64,000 nt of DNA from Yoonia sp034652275 (GCF_034652275.1 NZ_JAXIWG010000004.1:310001-374000); one strand, 5' to 3'. Counted from the first letter of the stretch, positions 34,666 through 43,923 are shown. The notes: generated from the sequence alone by a model not told the origin. Numbers and translations are program-made.

Positions 34666-35928
34666 TCACAACGCCCGCCAGCCGATGTCCGACCGGTAGA
34701 ATCCGCCCGGCCAGTCGATGCCTTGCGCCATCGCATAGGCCTGTTCATGCGCCTCGGCCAGGGACGCACCGCGCGCGGTGACGTTCAGTACGCGCCCGCC
34801 ATGCGCCTGATACTGGCCGTCCGCGCGCTTGGTGCCTGCATGGAACACCATGTGGAAACTGTCCTCGGGCAGCAGGTCCAGCCCGCCGATCACGCTGCCC
34901 TTGCCGTAATCGCCCGGATAGCCGTTGGCCGCCATCACGATGGTCAGCGCATGGTCATCGGCCCAGTTCACGCTGACCTCGTGCAGGCGTTCCTCGGCGC
35001 AGGCTTGCAGCAAATCAAGAATCTGCCCGCCCAGTCGCATCATCAGCACCTGACATTCGGGATCTCCGAAACGCACGTTGTATTCCACCAGACGCGGCTG
35101 GCCGTTCTGGATCATCAGACCGCAAAATAGGACGCCCTGAAACGGTGTGCCACGGCGCGCCATTTCATCCATCGTGGGCTGCACGATCTCGCGCAGCGCC
35201 TTTTGCGTGACCTCATCGGTCATCACGGGGGCGGGCGAATAGGCGCCCATGCCTCCTGTGTTCGGCCCTTGGTCACCATCAAAGGCGCGTTTGTGGTCCT
35301 GCGCGGACCCCACGGGCAGGATCGTCGTGCCGTCGCAGAGCACGAAGAACGACGCCTCTTCGCCGTCCATGAATTCCTCGATCACGACAGCGGTGCCGGC
35401 GGGGCCGAAACTGCCGTCGAACATGTGATCGACGGCGGCCAGCGCCTCGTCCAGCGTCATGGCGACGACGACGCCTTTGCCGGCCGCCAGACCGTCGGCC
35501 TTGATGACGATGGGCGCGCCTTGCGCCAGCACATAGGCGCGGGCCGGGTCGGCCTCGGTAAAGCGGGCATAGGCGGCGGTGGGTGCACCTGCCGCATCGC
35601 AGATCGCCTTGGTAAAGGATTTCGACGCCTCCAGCTGCGCCGCCGCCTGCGACGGGCCGAACACCAGCGTGCCCGTGCGGCGCAGCCGGTCCGCGACACC
35701 GGCGGCCAGCGGGCCTTCGGGGCCGATGATCACGAAATCGACGGTATTTTCCTCGACGAAATTGGCGACCGCATCGCCGTCAAGGATATTGAGATCGGCG
35801 CAATCCGCGATCTGCGCGATCCCCGCATTGCCCGGTGCCACGATCAGCCGGTCGCATTTGGGGTTCTGCTTGATCGCCCAGGCGAGGCTGTGTTCGCGCC
35901 CGCCGCTGCCCAGAATGAGGATGTTCAT
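34666..35928 (-). CDS. purD: Phosphoribosylamine-glycine ligase
   Basis: GAR synthetase, second step of purine synthesis, 420 residues. The N-terminal MNILILGSGGREHSLAWAI is the family signature. ATP-grasp motifs are PIVIKADGLAAGKGVVVAMT and VEYNVRFGDPECQ. The C-terminus ends GIDWPGGFYRSDIGWRAL. A monocistronic unit divergent from xseA across 127 bases. Confidence 0.98.
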   Translation of the reverse strand: MNILILGSGGREHSLAWAIKQNPKCDRLIVAPGNAGIAQIADCADLNILDGDAVANFVEENTVDFVIIGPEGPLAAGVADRLRRTGTLVFGPSQAAAQLEASKSFTKAICDAAGAPTAAYARFTEADPARAYVLAQGAPIVIKADGLAAGKGVVVAMTLDEALAAVDHMFDGSFGPAGTAVVIEEFMDGEEASFFVLCDGTTILPVGSAQDHKRAFDGDQGPNTGGMGAYSPAPVMTDEVTQKALREIVQPTMDEMARRGTPFQGVLFCGLMIQNGQPRLVEYNVRFGDPECQVLMMRLGGQILDLLQACAEERLHEVSVNWADDHALTIVMAANGYPGDYGKGSVIGGLDLLPEDSFHMVFHAGTKRADGQYQAHGGRVLNVTARGASLAEAHEQAYAMAQGIDWPGGFYRSDIGWRAL

Positions 35929-36055
35929 GGCCGTCTCTCCGCCGTTGAAAACTTGGGGCGGTCTTAGTCACGGATGGCGCAAATCACAAGGCCGGGCTTG
36001 GCCTTTGGGCAACAGCGCCTTAGGGTGCGGCCCAAACTGCGCAAGGATCACCCCG

Positions 36056-37543
36056 ATGATGGATTTGTTCGAAGACGGCCCTGCCGACAACACACCCGAA
36101 TTTTCCGTGTCCGAGATTTCAGGGGCTGTCAAAAAGACCATCGAAGGCGGGTTTTCCCACATCCGCGTGCGCGGCGAACTGGGCCGGATTTCGCGCCCGT
36201 CCTCTGGCCATATCTATCTGGATTTGAAAGACGACCGGTCGGTGCTGTCCGGCATCATCTGGAAAGGCCGCGCCACAGCATTGACCCACCGCCCCGAGGA
36301 AGGGATGGAGGTCATCGCCACCGGCAAGCTGACGACTTTTCCGGGCCAGTCGAAATACCAGATGATCATCGAGGATATCGTGCCCGCAGGGGCCGGTGCG
36401 CTGATGGCGATGCTGGAAAAGCGGCGCGCGCAGCTGGCGGGCGAGGGGTTGTTCGATATGGCCCGCAAGAAACCGCTGCCCTATCTGCCTGAAATCATCG
36501 GCGTTGTGACATCGCCATCGGGGGCGGTGATCCGCGATATCCTGCACCGCCTGCGCGACCGTTTCCCGCGCAAGGTGCTGGTCTGGCCGGTCGCCGTTCA
36601 GGGGCAGAAATGCGCGGCCGAAGTCGCCGCCGCCATCGACGGGTTCAACCGCCTGACACCGGGCGGTGCCTTGCCGCGGCCCGATCTAATCATCGTGGCG
36701 CGCGGCGGTGGGTCGCTGGAGGATCTCTGGGGTTTCAACGAGGAAATCGTCGTGCGGGCTGCGGCGGCGTCCGACATTCCGCTGATTTCCGCCGTGGGGC
36801 ATGAAACCGACACCACCTTGATCGATTTTGCCGCCGACATGCGCGCACCCACGCCGACAGCGGCGGCGGAACTGGCGGTGCCGGTGCGGATCGAACTTCT
36901 CGCTTTTGTGGACCAGCAAGGCGCGCGGCTGGTGCGCGCTTTGTCCAACGGCGTGCAGACCCGCCGCCAGCGCCTGCGCGATCTGGCGCGTGCCTTGCCG
37001 CAGGTGGATACGTTGGTCGATGGTCCGCGCCAACGGCTGGATTACCTGTCTGATCGCCTGCCTGCGGCCTTGCGGCAGGCGGCGGCGCAAAAGCGGCTGC
37101 AACTTAGCGATGCTGCCCTGCGGCCTGCGATCCTGCAACGCCGGCTGGCCGAGGATCGCAGGCGGCTTGCCGCCTTGTCCGACCGCCTCGCCCCCGCCTT
37201 GCAACGCCGGACCCGTGATGCGGGCGTGGCGCTGGAACGGGCAGGGCGCGGGCTGCGGGGCGATCTGCTGCAAACGCGGTTGGACCGGCAGGGCGAAAGG
37301 CTCGGCACCGTCTTGCGCCGCCTGTCGGACCGCGCGACGCGGCAACAGGCGGAACGGTCGGCACGCTTGGCGACACTGGACCGGTTGCGCGAAACGCTCG
37401 GCTATATGGAAACGCTCAAGCGCGGCTATGCTGTGGTGCGCGGCGACGGGGCCTTGATTACCGATACGGGCGCTGCGGCAAAGGCTGGAACCCTTGAAAT
37501 CCAGTTCGCGGACGGCCGGATCACGGTGCGATCAGGAGGATAG
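36056..37543 (+). CDS. xseA: Exodeoxyribonuclease VII large subunit
   Basis: 495 residues from the ATG at 36056 (AAGGA nine bases upstream; a long in-frame extension through the purD side is rejected). The N-terminal OB-fold is FSVSEISGAVKKTIEGGFSH, then HIYLDLKDDRSVLSGIIWKG. The nuclease core has VVTSPSGAVIRDILHRLRDR, RGGGSLEDLWGFNEE and SAVGHETDTTLIDFAADMRA. A long Arg/Leu-rich helical part follows. The small subunit xseB is not in the window. The end overlaps the convergent small gene by 12 bases. Confidence 0.97.
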   Translation: MMDLFEDGPADNTPEFSVSEISGAVKKTIEGGFSHIRVRGELGRISRPSSGHIYLDLKDDRSVLSGIIWKGRATALTHRPEEGMEVIATGKLTTFPGQSKYQMIIEDIVPAGAGALMAMLEKRRAQLAGEGLFDMARKKPLPYLPEIIGVVTSPSGAVIRDILHRLRDRFPRKVLVWPVAVQGQKCAAEVAAAIDGFNRLTPGGALPRPDLIIVARGGGSLEDLWGFNEEIVVRAAAASDIPLISAVGHETDTTLIDFAADMRAPTPTAAAELAVPVRIELLAFVDQQGARLVRALSNGVQTRRQRLRDLARALPQVDTLVDGPRQRLDYLSDRLPAALRQAAAQKRLQLSDAALRPAILQRRLAEDRRRLAALSDRLAPALQRRTRDAGVALERAGRGLRGDLLQTRLDRQGERLGTVLRRLSDRATRQQAERSARLATLDRLRETLGYMETLKRGYAVVRGDGALITDTGAAAKAGTLEIQFADGRITVRSGG

Positions 37544-37915
37544 ATCGTTGCAGATCAGCGGTTCATCCGCATCGGTTTCATAGATCACCGTGCCGAAGGG
37601 GACATTGGTAAAGACCGCCCTGATCCCGTCCGGCTCGGCATAAATGGCCCAGCATTTGGGTTCGGGGTCGTTGTCGTAGCGAAAACAGATATCGCCTTTG
37701 CTTTCATACCAGACGCCGTACATGCAGGTGCCTTCGAATGTGGACCACATGACGCGGCGGCCGGGCAGATAGGCCTCGACCCCGAACAACGGATTGGTGT
37801 CGGTGCGAAAGGTGATCGTGCGGCCCGTGACATGGGCGTCGAATTCTTCGCCTGTCATCGTGTCCAGTGCAGCGGCGGGGGTCGCCAGCAGCAAAAGCAA
37901 AAGAAAACTACGCAT
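37532..37915 (-). CDS. Small periplasmic protein of unknown function
   Basis: 127 residues. The signal peptide MRSFLLLLLLATPAAA is followed by LDTMTGEEFDAHVTGRTITF, then VMWSTFEGTCMYGVWYESKG and ICFRYDNDPEPKCWAIYAEP; four cysteines remain after cleavage. The pattern of a Thr-phe-rich strand before paired cysteines recalls periplasmic proteins common in Rhodobacterales, but I cannot name a domain. Its start overlaps the end of the AlkB-like gene by 8 bases, so the two are one operon. Confidence 0.8.
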   Translation of the reverse strand: MRSFLLLLLLATPAAALDTMTGEEFDAHVTGRTITFRTDTNPLFGVEAYLPGRRVMWSTFEGTCMYGVWYESKGDICFRYDNDPEPKCWAIYAEPDGIRAVFTNVPFGTVIYETDADEPLICNDLSS

Positions 37916-38921
37916 CGCGCCACCTGTCGGCCAAAGGGTCCATGATCCGCCGCCACAAGGGCGGCACCAATGCGATGCTGGCCATCAGCGGCAAAGGCCG
38001 TGGCAGTATCGGCGCATCGGCAGGCAGGTCAAGGGCAGGATACGCGCGGGCAGGGTGGGCGTGATGGTCCGAATGGCGCGTGGCGTTCAGCAACATCGCG
38101 GATGAATAGCGGTGCGGGGCGTTCCAGCTGTGCCGCGCCGCCACGGGTTCGGGTTTGCCTGCCGGTCCCGTCTTGCGCAGCAGGCCATAGTGCTGGACGT
38201 AATCAGACAACAGCAGCTGCGTCTGCGCATGGCCCGCCAGCGCGAGGTAAAGCAGCAGGCCCTTGGTGCCTCCCAGCAGATAGGCCAGAGCGATGAAAAC
38301 CGCGCCACCGCCCATATAGACCAAATAGGGATTGCGCCACGTTGGTCGCCCGATGCGCGCCAGCCGTGCTTTCTCGGCCGCATAGCCGCCTTTGAAGGAC
38401 CCCAGCCACGCGCGGATCATGTAGCGGTAGAACCCTTCACCCTTACGCGATGTATTGGGGTCGCGGCGTGTGGCGACATGGCGGTGATGCACCAGCACAT
38501 GCGCCGATGTATGATGCCCGAACAGCAGCGAGATATAGACCCACATCCCCAGCCGGTGCAGCACGCGTTGGGGCCGGTGGATCAGCTCATGGGCATTGGC
38601 ATTGCTGACCTGTCCGAAATAAAGCCCTGCGGCAAAGAACAGCGCGATCTTTTCACCGCGGTCCAGCAGATCACCCGCCAATGCGACAACGACAAGCGGT
38701 AGCAAGGCCAGATGCACCAGCGCAAGAAGGACTGACAGCGCCGTGCCTGTCGCGTCGGCGCTGGCCCTGTCCTCTGGCAAGAGCCTGTCGGCCAGCGCTG
38801 TCACAACCGTCAGCACAAGAAGCGCCGCAAGCGGCCACAGCCCGCCTTGCAAGGCCGCCAGCGCGATCACCCCCGCAGGCAGCAGGGCGGCAAAGGCGAA
38901 AAGGGCGGTCTGGCGGGTCAT
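37908..38921 (-). CDS. alkB: Alkane 1-monooxygenase-like membrane di-iron enzyme
   Basis: 337 residues from the ATG at 38921, chosen because AAGGA precedes it at a good distance; the ATG 18 bases earlier has none. Histidine boxes of the AlkB/fatty-acid desaturase family are all present: HELIHR, LVHHRHVATRRDP, QHYGLLRK and NATRHSDHH. Several hydrophobic segments anchor it in the inner membrane. It would hydroxylate terminal methyl groups of alkanes with rubredoxin-type donors; no rubredoxin gene is adjacent. The family also includes enzymes for other hydrophobic substrates, so the substrate is not certain. Confidence 0.9.
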   Translation of the reverse strand: MTRQTALFAFAALLPAGVIALAALQGGLWPLAALLVLTVVTALADRLLPEDRASADATGTALSVLLALVHLALLPLVVVALAGDLLDRGEKIALFFAAGLYFGQVSNANAHELIHRPQRVLHRLGMWVYISLLFGHHTSAHVLVHHRHVATRRDPNTSRKGEGFYRYMIRAWLGSFKGGYAAEKARLARIGRPTWRNPYLVYMGGGAVFIALAYLLGGTKGLLLYLALAGHAQTQLLLSDYVQHYGLLRKTGPAGKPEPVAARHSWNAPHRYSSAMLLNATRHSDHHAHPARAYPALDLPADAPILPRPLPLMASIALVPPLWRRIMDPLADRWRDA

Positions 38922-39060
38922 GTTTCCGATCCTTATCATCTGTTTCCCGCCAGCTTAAGCGAAACTGCAATGCTGCGCGCTTTGGTCTCTGGGGCGTCGC
39001 TTTTGCGTGGTTCACGTGGGTAGCGCGGGCTATGCTGCGCCAAAATCGGGGGATACGGGC

Positions 39061-40746
39061 ATGGCCAAGGACAACCAAGACGGCATCTGGAAATCCGGCA
39101 AAGGCAAGGGGCGGCACACCACAAAGGGCCGCCAGCTGGACGATACCGCTTGGGCAGAGGTCCGCGCGCTGTTGGGGGAGCGCCCGCGCCGCCGCGACCT
39201 GCTGATCGAGTTTCTGCATCTCATTCAGGATGAATACGGCCATCTGTCCGCCGCCCATCTGCGCGCGCTGGCCGAGGAGATGCGCCTGTCACAGGCCGAG
39301 GTCTACGAGGTCGCGACCTTTTACGCCCATTTCGACGTGGTCAAGGAAGGCGAGACACCGCCCCCAGCCCTGACGATCCGCGTCTGCGACAGCCTGTCCT
39401 GCGAATTGGCGGGCGCGCAGGCGCTGAAAGCGGCACTGGAGGATGGGCTTGACCCCGCGCAGGTGCGCGTGCTGCGCGCGCCTTGCATGGGGCGTTGCGA
39501 TACGGCACCCGTGCTGGAAATCGGCCACAACCATATCGACCATGCGACACCTGACAAGGTGCAGGCGGCAATTGCGGCGGGCGACACCCATGCGCATCTG
39601 CCCGATTACCAGACCTTGGCGTCCTATCGCGCCGATGGCGGCTATGCTGTGCTGGAACGCTTGCGCGCGGAAGGTGACTGGCAGGCGGTGCAGGAGTTGG
39701 TGCTGGCCTCGGGCCTGCGCGGATTGGGCGGTGCGGGCTTTCCGTCGGGCAAGAAGTGGGGCTTTGTGCGCGCCCATTTGGGCCCGCGCTATCTGGCCGT
39801 GAACGGGGATGAAGGCGAGCCCGGCACGTTCAAGGATCGCTATTATCTGGAACGCACGCCGCATGTGTTTCTGGAAGGCATGCTGATCGCCGCTTGGGCT
39901 GTCGCGGCCGAGACCTGTTTCATCTACATGCGCGACGAATATCCCGCTGTGCTGGAGATCCTGCGCCGCGAGATCGCCGCACTGGAAGAGGCGGGGATTG
40001 TCGCCCCCGGCTATATCGACCTGCGGCGTGGCGCGGGGGCCTATATCTGCGGCGAGGAATCCGCGATGATCGAAAGCATCGAAGGCAAGCGCGGCATCCC
40101 CCGCCACCGCCCGCCTTTTGTGGCCGAGGTCGGCATCTTCGACCGCCCGACGCTGGTGCATAACGTGGAAACCCTGCTTTGGGTGGCGCGGATCTGCCGC
40201 GAAGGGCCGGAAATCCTGAGCGGGGTGGAAAAGAACGGGCGCAAGGGGCTGCGGTCCTATTCGGTGTCAGGGCGCGTGGCAAAGCCGGGCATGTATGTCC
40301 TGCCAGCAGGATCGACGATCACCGATATCATCGCAGCGGCGGGCGGCATGGCGGATGGCCATGTGTTCAAGGCCTATCAGCCGGGTGGTCCGTCCTCGGG
40401 GCTGTTGCCCGCGACGATGGCGGACATCCCGCTCGATTTCGACACCTTGCAGCCGCATGACACATTCATCGGATCGGCCGCCGTTGTTGTGCTGTCGCAG
40501 CAGGACCGTGCGCGTGATGCCGCGCTGAACATGCTGCGGTTTTTCGAGGATGAAAGCTGCGGGCAATGCACGCCCTGTCGTGTCGGTTGCCAGAAAGCGG
40601 TGCAGCTGATGCAGGCCCCGGAATGGGACCGCGCCTTGCTGGGCGATCTGTGCACCGCGATGGCGGATGCCTCGATCTGCGGGCTGGGGCAAGCGGCACC
40701 CAACCCGATCCGGCTGGTGATGCGCCATTTCGCGGACGAAATCTAA
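39061..40746 (+). CDS. NuoE-NuoF fusion, NAD-linked formate dehydrogenase beta-type subunit
   Basis: 561 residues from the ATG at 39061. The N-terminal thioredoxin-like 2Fe-2S domain (NuoE/FdsG type) has ligands in RVCDSLSCELAG and RAPCMGRCDTAP. The C-terminal NuoF/FdsB domain has the NAD/FMN motif GLRGLGGAGFPSGKKW, NGDEGEPGTFKDRYY and GAGAYICGEESAMIESIEG. The last cluster site is ESCGQCTPCRVGC. This fused diaphorase normally serves the NAD-dependent molybdenum formate dehydrogenase. No alpha subunit gene is next to it here: ftsY follows. It lies divergent from the AlkB gene. Confidence 0.88.
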   Translation: MAKDNQDGIWKSGKGKGRHTTKGRQLDDTAWAEVRALLGERPRRRDLLIEFLHLIQDEYGHLSAAHLRALAEEMRLSQAEVYEVATFYAHFDVVKEGETPPPALTIRVCDSLSCELAGAQALKAALEDGLDPAQVRVLRAPCMGRCDTAPVLEIGHNHIDHATPDKVQAAIAAGDTHAHLPDYQTLASYRADGGYAVLERLRAEGDWQAVQELVLASGLRGLGGAGFPSGKKWGFVRAHLGPRYLAVNGDEGEPGTFKDRYYLERTPHVFLEGMLIAAWAVAAETCFIYMRDEYPAVLEILRREIAALEEAGIVAPGYIDLRRGAGAYICGEESAMIESIEGKRGIPRHRPPFVAEVGIFDRPTLVHNVETLLWVARICREGPEILSGVEKNGRKGLRSYSVSGRVAKPGMYVLPAGSTITDIIAAAGGMADGHVFKAYQPGGPSSGLLPATMADIPLDFDTLQPHDTFIGSAAVVVLSQQDRARDAALNMLRFFEDESCGQCTPCRVGCQKAVQLMQAPEWDRALLGDLCTAMADASICGLGQAAPNPIRLVMRHFADEI

Positions 40747-40773
40747 GGCTGCCTGCGGCTGCGCCGCAGTTGC

Positions 40774-40810
40774 GGCGCTCCGCGCGGGGATATTTATGCT
40801 CGGACGATGG
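40774..40810 (+). terminator. Terminator cassette, type A variant, after the NuoEF fusion
   Basis: GGCGCTCCGCGCGGGGATATTT followed by ATGCTCGGACGATGG. It is a diverged copy of the cassettes at 4656 and 17863. An additional CTGCGGC/GCCGCAG stem lies upstream at about 40754-40769. Confidence 0.5.
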
Positions 40811-40881
40811 GGGCGCGTGGTCTTTTCAATTCCGGGCGGAGTGGCTAGGTCTTTCCCCAGAAGTCATGAAAGGCTGTTCCG

Positions 40882-41853
40882 ATGGCGTTCTTCAGCAAGC
40901 TCAAAGAGAGGATGTTCAAATCCTCGGCCAAGATCGACGCAGGTCTCGATGCGATTGTCGCAGAACCTGCGCCGAAACCCGGGCTGATCGGGCGGCTGTT
41001 TGCGGAGACGGATGTCCAGCGCCGCAGCCTTGACGATGCCATGCTCGAAGAGCTGGAGGATTTGCTGATCGCGGCCGATATGGGGGTCGAGACAGCACAG
41101 CGCGTCACCGCCAATATCGCCGAAGGGCATCTGGGCAAGCGTGTGTCGGTCGAGGAGGTCAAGCGCCTGCTGATGGCCGAGGTGGTGCGGATCATGGAAC
41201 CCGTGGCACGGCCTTTGCCAATCTATGCCAAGACGCCGCAGGTCGTGCTGGTCGTGGGCGTGAACGGATCGGGCAAGACGACAACCATCGGCAAGCTTGC
41301 CAGCCAGTTCCGCGCGGCGGGCAAGAACGTGGTGATCGCGGCGGGTGATACGTTCCGCGCTGCGGCGGTCGAACAGTTGCAGGTCTGGGGGCAACGCGCG
41401 GGCGTGCCCGTGCTGACGGCACCCGAAGGGTCCGACCCTGCAAGCCTTGCCTATGATGCGATGACCAAGGCGCAGGCGGATGGGGCTGATCTTTTGATGA
41501 TTGACACCGCCGGGCGGCTGCAAAACCGTGCTGATTTGATGGAAGAGCTGTCCAAGATCGTGCGCGTCATCCGCAAGAAAGACCCCGATGCGCCGCATAA
41601 CGTGCTGTTGGTGCTGGATGCGACGACCGGGCAGAACGCGCTGCAGCAGGTCAAGGTGTTTCAGGAACTGGCGGCGGTGTCGGGGCTGGTGATGACAAAG
41701 TTGGATGGCACGGCCAAAGGCGGCGTGCTGGTGTCGCTGGCCGACAGGTTCGGCCTGCCGATCCATGCCATCGGCGTAGGTGAACAGATCGACGATCTGG
41801 CACCCTTCGACCCCGAGGAATTCGCCGCGGCCCTTGTCGGTCTGGACCTTTAG
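40882..41853 (+). CDS. ftsY: Signal recognition particle receptor FtsY
   Basis: 323 residues. SRP GTPase receptor that docks translating ribosomes to SecYEG at the inner membrane. The N domain is followed by the G domain with GVNGSGKTT (126-134), IAAGDTFRAAAVEQL, LLMIDTAGRLQNR and MTKLDGTAKGGV. The acidic A domain seen in E. coli is absent, as is usual in alphaproteobacteria; membrane contact would be made by the N-terminal amphipathic helix (MAFFSKLKERMF). Confidence 0.97.
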   Translation: MAFFSKLKERMFKSSAKIDAGLDAIVAEPAPKPGLIGRLFAETDVQRRSLDDAMLEELEDLLIAADMGVETAQRVTANIAEGHLGKRVSVEEVKRLLMAEVVRIMEPVARPLPIYAKTPQVVLVVGVNGSGKTTTIGKLASQFRAAGKNVVIAAGDTFRAAAVEQLQVWGQRAGVPVLTAPEGSDPASLAYDAMTKAQADGADLLMIDTAGRLQNRADLMEELSKIVRVIRKKDPDAPHNVLLVLDATTGQNALQQVKVFQELAAVSGLVMTKLDGTAKGGVLVSLADRFGLPIHAIGVGEQIDDLAPFDPEEFAAALVGLDL

Positions 41854-41859
41854 GCCGCG

Positions 41860-42771
41860 TTGGACACGCTTGCCGCCTATCTGATCGCCGTCGCCGGCAC
41901 GCCCGAGGGCGCGCGGCTTGCCACGATCTTTGCGCTGGTGTCAGCGCTGGCGCATGCGGTGTTCGGGGCCTTGCAGAAGGGCCGGCATGACCCGTGGCTG
42001 ACGCGCGGGGCGATCGATTTCTGGCTGGTGGTGTTTTCGGCCCCTGTGGCGCTGTTTGTCGTGCCTTGGCCCAATGCCGCCACAGCGCTGATCCTTGTCG
42101 GCGCGGTCGGCATCCATTTCGCCTATAAGGTCGCGATGGCGCGGGCCTATGAAAAGGCGGCGTTCACCGTGGTCTATCCGGTGGTGCGCGGCACGGGGCC
42201 GCTGGTCACTGTGATCGCGGCTTCGGTCTTTTTCGGTGAGCGGTTCACGGGGGTGCAATGGGTGGGCGTCGCCTGTTTGTCGGGGGGCATCCTACTGTTG
42301 GCTTTGCGCAATCTGAGCGAGGAAAAGCTGGACCCGGGCGCGCTGCGGGCGGGGTTGGCCTGGGCCGTGGCGGGCGGGTTACTGGTGGCGATCTATACGA
42401 CCTATGATGCGTTCGGCATCCGGCAGGCCCCCGATCCTTTCACCTTTCTGGCGTGGTTCTTCTTTGTGACCGCACTTGATTTCCCGCTGTTGGCCCTGCG
42501 CCGCTATCGTCGGATGGCGGCACCGCCCGTGCTGGCCCCGCTGATGTGGCGCGGGGCGATCGGCGCGCTGGTGGCTTGGGTCAGTTTCGGGGGCGTCATG
42601 GTCGCCACCATGGTCGGCAAGGTTGGCGAGGCCGCGGTGCTGCGCGAGACATCGACCGTTTTTGCCGCATTGATCGGCTGGTTCATCCTGCGCGAAAAAG
42701 TAGGCCCACGCCGCCTGTTTCTGATGACACTGGTTGCCTTGGGCGCGGTGATCGTGGAAATGGGGGGCTGA
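41860..42771 (+). CDS. DMT-superfamily (EamA-like) membrane transporter
   Basis: 303 residues with about ten hydrophobic helices in two EamA repeats (IFALVSALAHAVFGALQKGR ... and AGLAWAVAGGLLVAIYTTYD ...). The start is a TTG at 41860, six bases after the ftsY stop; no ATG fits. LREKVGPRRLFLMTLVALGA at the C-terminus is typical of the family. The substrate is unknown. Operon with ftsY upstream and ispZ downstream. Confidence 0.88.
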   Translation: MDTLAAYLIAVAGTPEGARLATIFALVSALAHAVFGALQKGRHDPWLTRGAIDFWLVVFSAPVALFVVPWPNAATALILVGAVGIHFAYKVAMARAYEKAAFTVVYPVVRGTGPLVTVIAASVFFGERFTGVQWVGVACLSGGILLLALRNLSEEKLDPGALRAGLAWAVAGGLLVAIYTTYDAFGIRQAPDPFTFLAWFFFVTALDFPLLALRRYRRMAAPPVLAPLMWRGAIGALVAWVSFGGVMVATMVGKVGEAAVLRETSTVFAALIGWFILREKVGPRRLFLMTLVALGAVIVEMGG

Positions 42772-42782
42772 AGGAGATCACG

Positions 42783-43394
42783 ATGGCCGCAAGACAGATC
42801 AATCCGGTGTTGAAACAGGTTCTGGAACTGGGGCCGACATTGGCGTTTTTCCTGATTTACCTGCGGATCAAGGACGAAACCTATACGATTGCCGGCACGG
42901 ACTACACGGGCTTTATCATCGCGGCGCTGGTATTCGTGCCGATCCTGTTGGTCGCCATGGGCATCCTTTGGGCGTTGACCGGCAAGCTGAGCCGGATGCA
43001 GATTTTCACCGCTTTCATGGTCATTTTCTTCGGCGGTCTGACCGCCTGGTTCAATGACGAGCGGTTCTTCAAGATGAAAACCACCATCGTCTATGGTGCG
43101 ATGGCGGGGCTTTTGGGGATCGGGCTTTTGCGTGGGCAGAGCTATCTGCAATATGTGATGGAGGAGTTCCTGCCGATGCGCCGCGAGGGCTGGATGATCT
43201 TCACGCGCAGGCTGGCTTTCATCTTTACCGTGCTGGCCATCGCCAACGAGATCATCTGGCGCACCCAATCCACCGAGACATGGGTCAAGCTGGAAACATT
43301 CGCCTTTCCGGTCGTGCTGTTCGTGTTTCTGTGGTTCCAGATCATGGCCTTGCAGAAATACCTGATCGAGGATCCCGCCCGTTCAGGGGAATGA
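42783..43394 (+). CDS. ispZ: Inner membrane septation protein (YciB/IspZ family)
   Basis: 203 residues from the ATG at 42783 with GGAGATCACG upstream. Five or so transmembrane helices, with family motifs LELGPTLAFFLIYLR, FFGGLTAWFNDERFFKMKTT, GMRREGW-like MRREGWMIFTRRLAFIF and NEIIWRTQSTETWVKLETF. In Shigella and E. coli the family affects septation and membrane integrity. Together with ftsY and the DMT gene it forms an operon of membrane-biogenesis genes. Confidence 0.93.
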   Translation: MAARQINPVLKQVLELGPTLAFFLIYLRIKDETYTIAGTDYTGFIIAALVFVPILLVAMGILWALTGKLSRMQIFTAFMVIFFGGLTAWFNDERFFKMKTTIVYGAMAGLLGIGLLRGQSYLQYVMEEFLPMRREGWMIFTRRLAFIFTVLAIANEIIWRTQSTETWVKLETFAFPVVLFVFLWFQIMALQKYLIEDPARSGE

Positions 43395-43400
43395 CCGCGC

Positions 43401-43730
43401 TCAGCGCATTTCGGCAAACCGGAACCCGACCTGCCCAGGGCCCGAATGCGCGCGTGCGTCGCGCCGGTAGCGCAGGGTGTCGACCTGATGGTCGGTCAGC
43501 GCGGGACGGAACACGATGCCCATCGTCCCGTTCGCCGACCAACGGACGACGGCATCGACCCGCTGGTGAAGGATGGTAATCTGCACCTTGTCGCCGCGTG
43601 CGATGCCGGTGATCCCCGTCAGGCGCGCGCCAGTCGCGTTGACATCGCTGACCTGGGCCTGTTGCACCCCGAAACGGGTGTGCAACGCCACAGGGAAAGT
43701 CGTGGGATAACGATGTGGTCGATATTGCAT
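43401..43730 (-). CDS. PilZ-domain protein
   Basis: 109 residues. A single PilZ-like barrel: FPVALHTRFGVQQAQVSDV, NATGARLTGI, then VRWSANGTMGIVFRPAL. The c-di-GMP ligands are only partly kept: the RxxxR motif reads RPHRY and the D/NxSxxG motif reads DVNATG. Binding of c-di-GMP is therefore uncertain. It converges with ispZ, six bases apart. Confidence 0.8.
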   Translation of the reverse strand: MQYRPHRYPTTFPVALHTRFGVQQAQVSDVNATGARLTGITGIARGDKVQITILHQRVDAVVRWSANGTMGIVFRPALTDHQVDTLRYRRDARAHSGPGQVGFRFAEMR

Positions 43731-43856
43731 GATAGCACCTCTGTCTCTTGTCAGCCTCCATTCTAGCGCGTTGGTTTTAACGAACGGTTACCGGCGCAGG
43801 GCGTGCCTTGCCGCATCGCCATTGACGCGGACCGCGCTGCGGCGTATGCGCAATCT

Positions 43857-43910
43857 TGTGGTGATTTGTCTCCGGATTGCAGGCCACGTTAAACATTCTG
43901 CTAAAAAGGT
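43857..43910 (+). promoter_or_regulatory. SAM-II riboswitch of metZ
   Basis: The stretch GTGGTGATTTG (43858-43868), CCGGATTGCAGGCCACGTTA (43872-43891) and GCTAAAAAGG (43900-43909) matches the SAM-II aptamer: UGAUUU, AUUGCA, the conserved GCUAAAAAGG end. P1 pairs TGTGG (43857-43861) with CCACG (43884-43888). The CC at 43872-43873 can pair with GG at 43908-43909 in the pseudoknot. It lies upstream of metZ, the usual target in alphaproteobacteria. Confidence 0.93.
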
Positions 43911-43923
43911 TGCGGGTTTCAGA

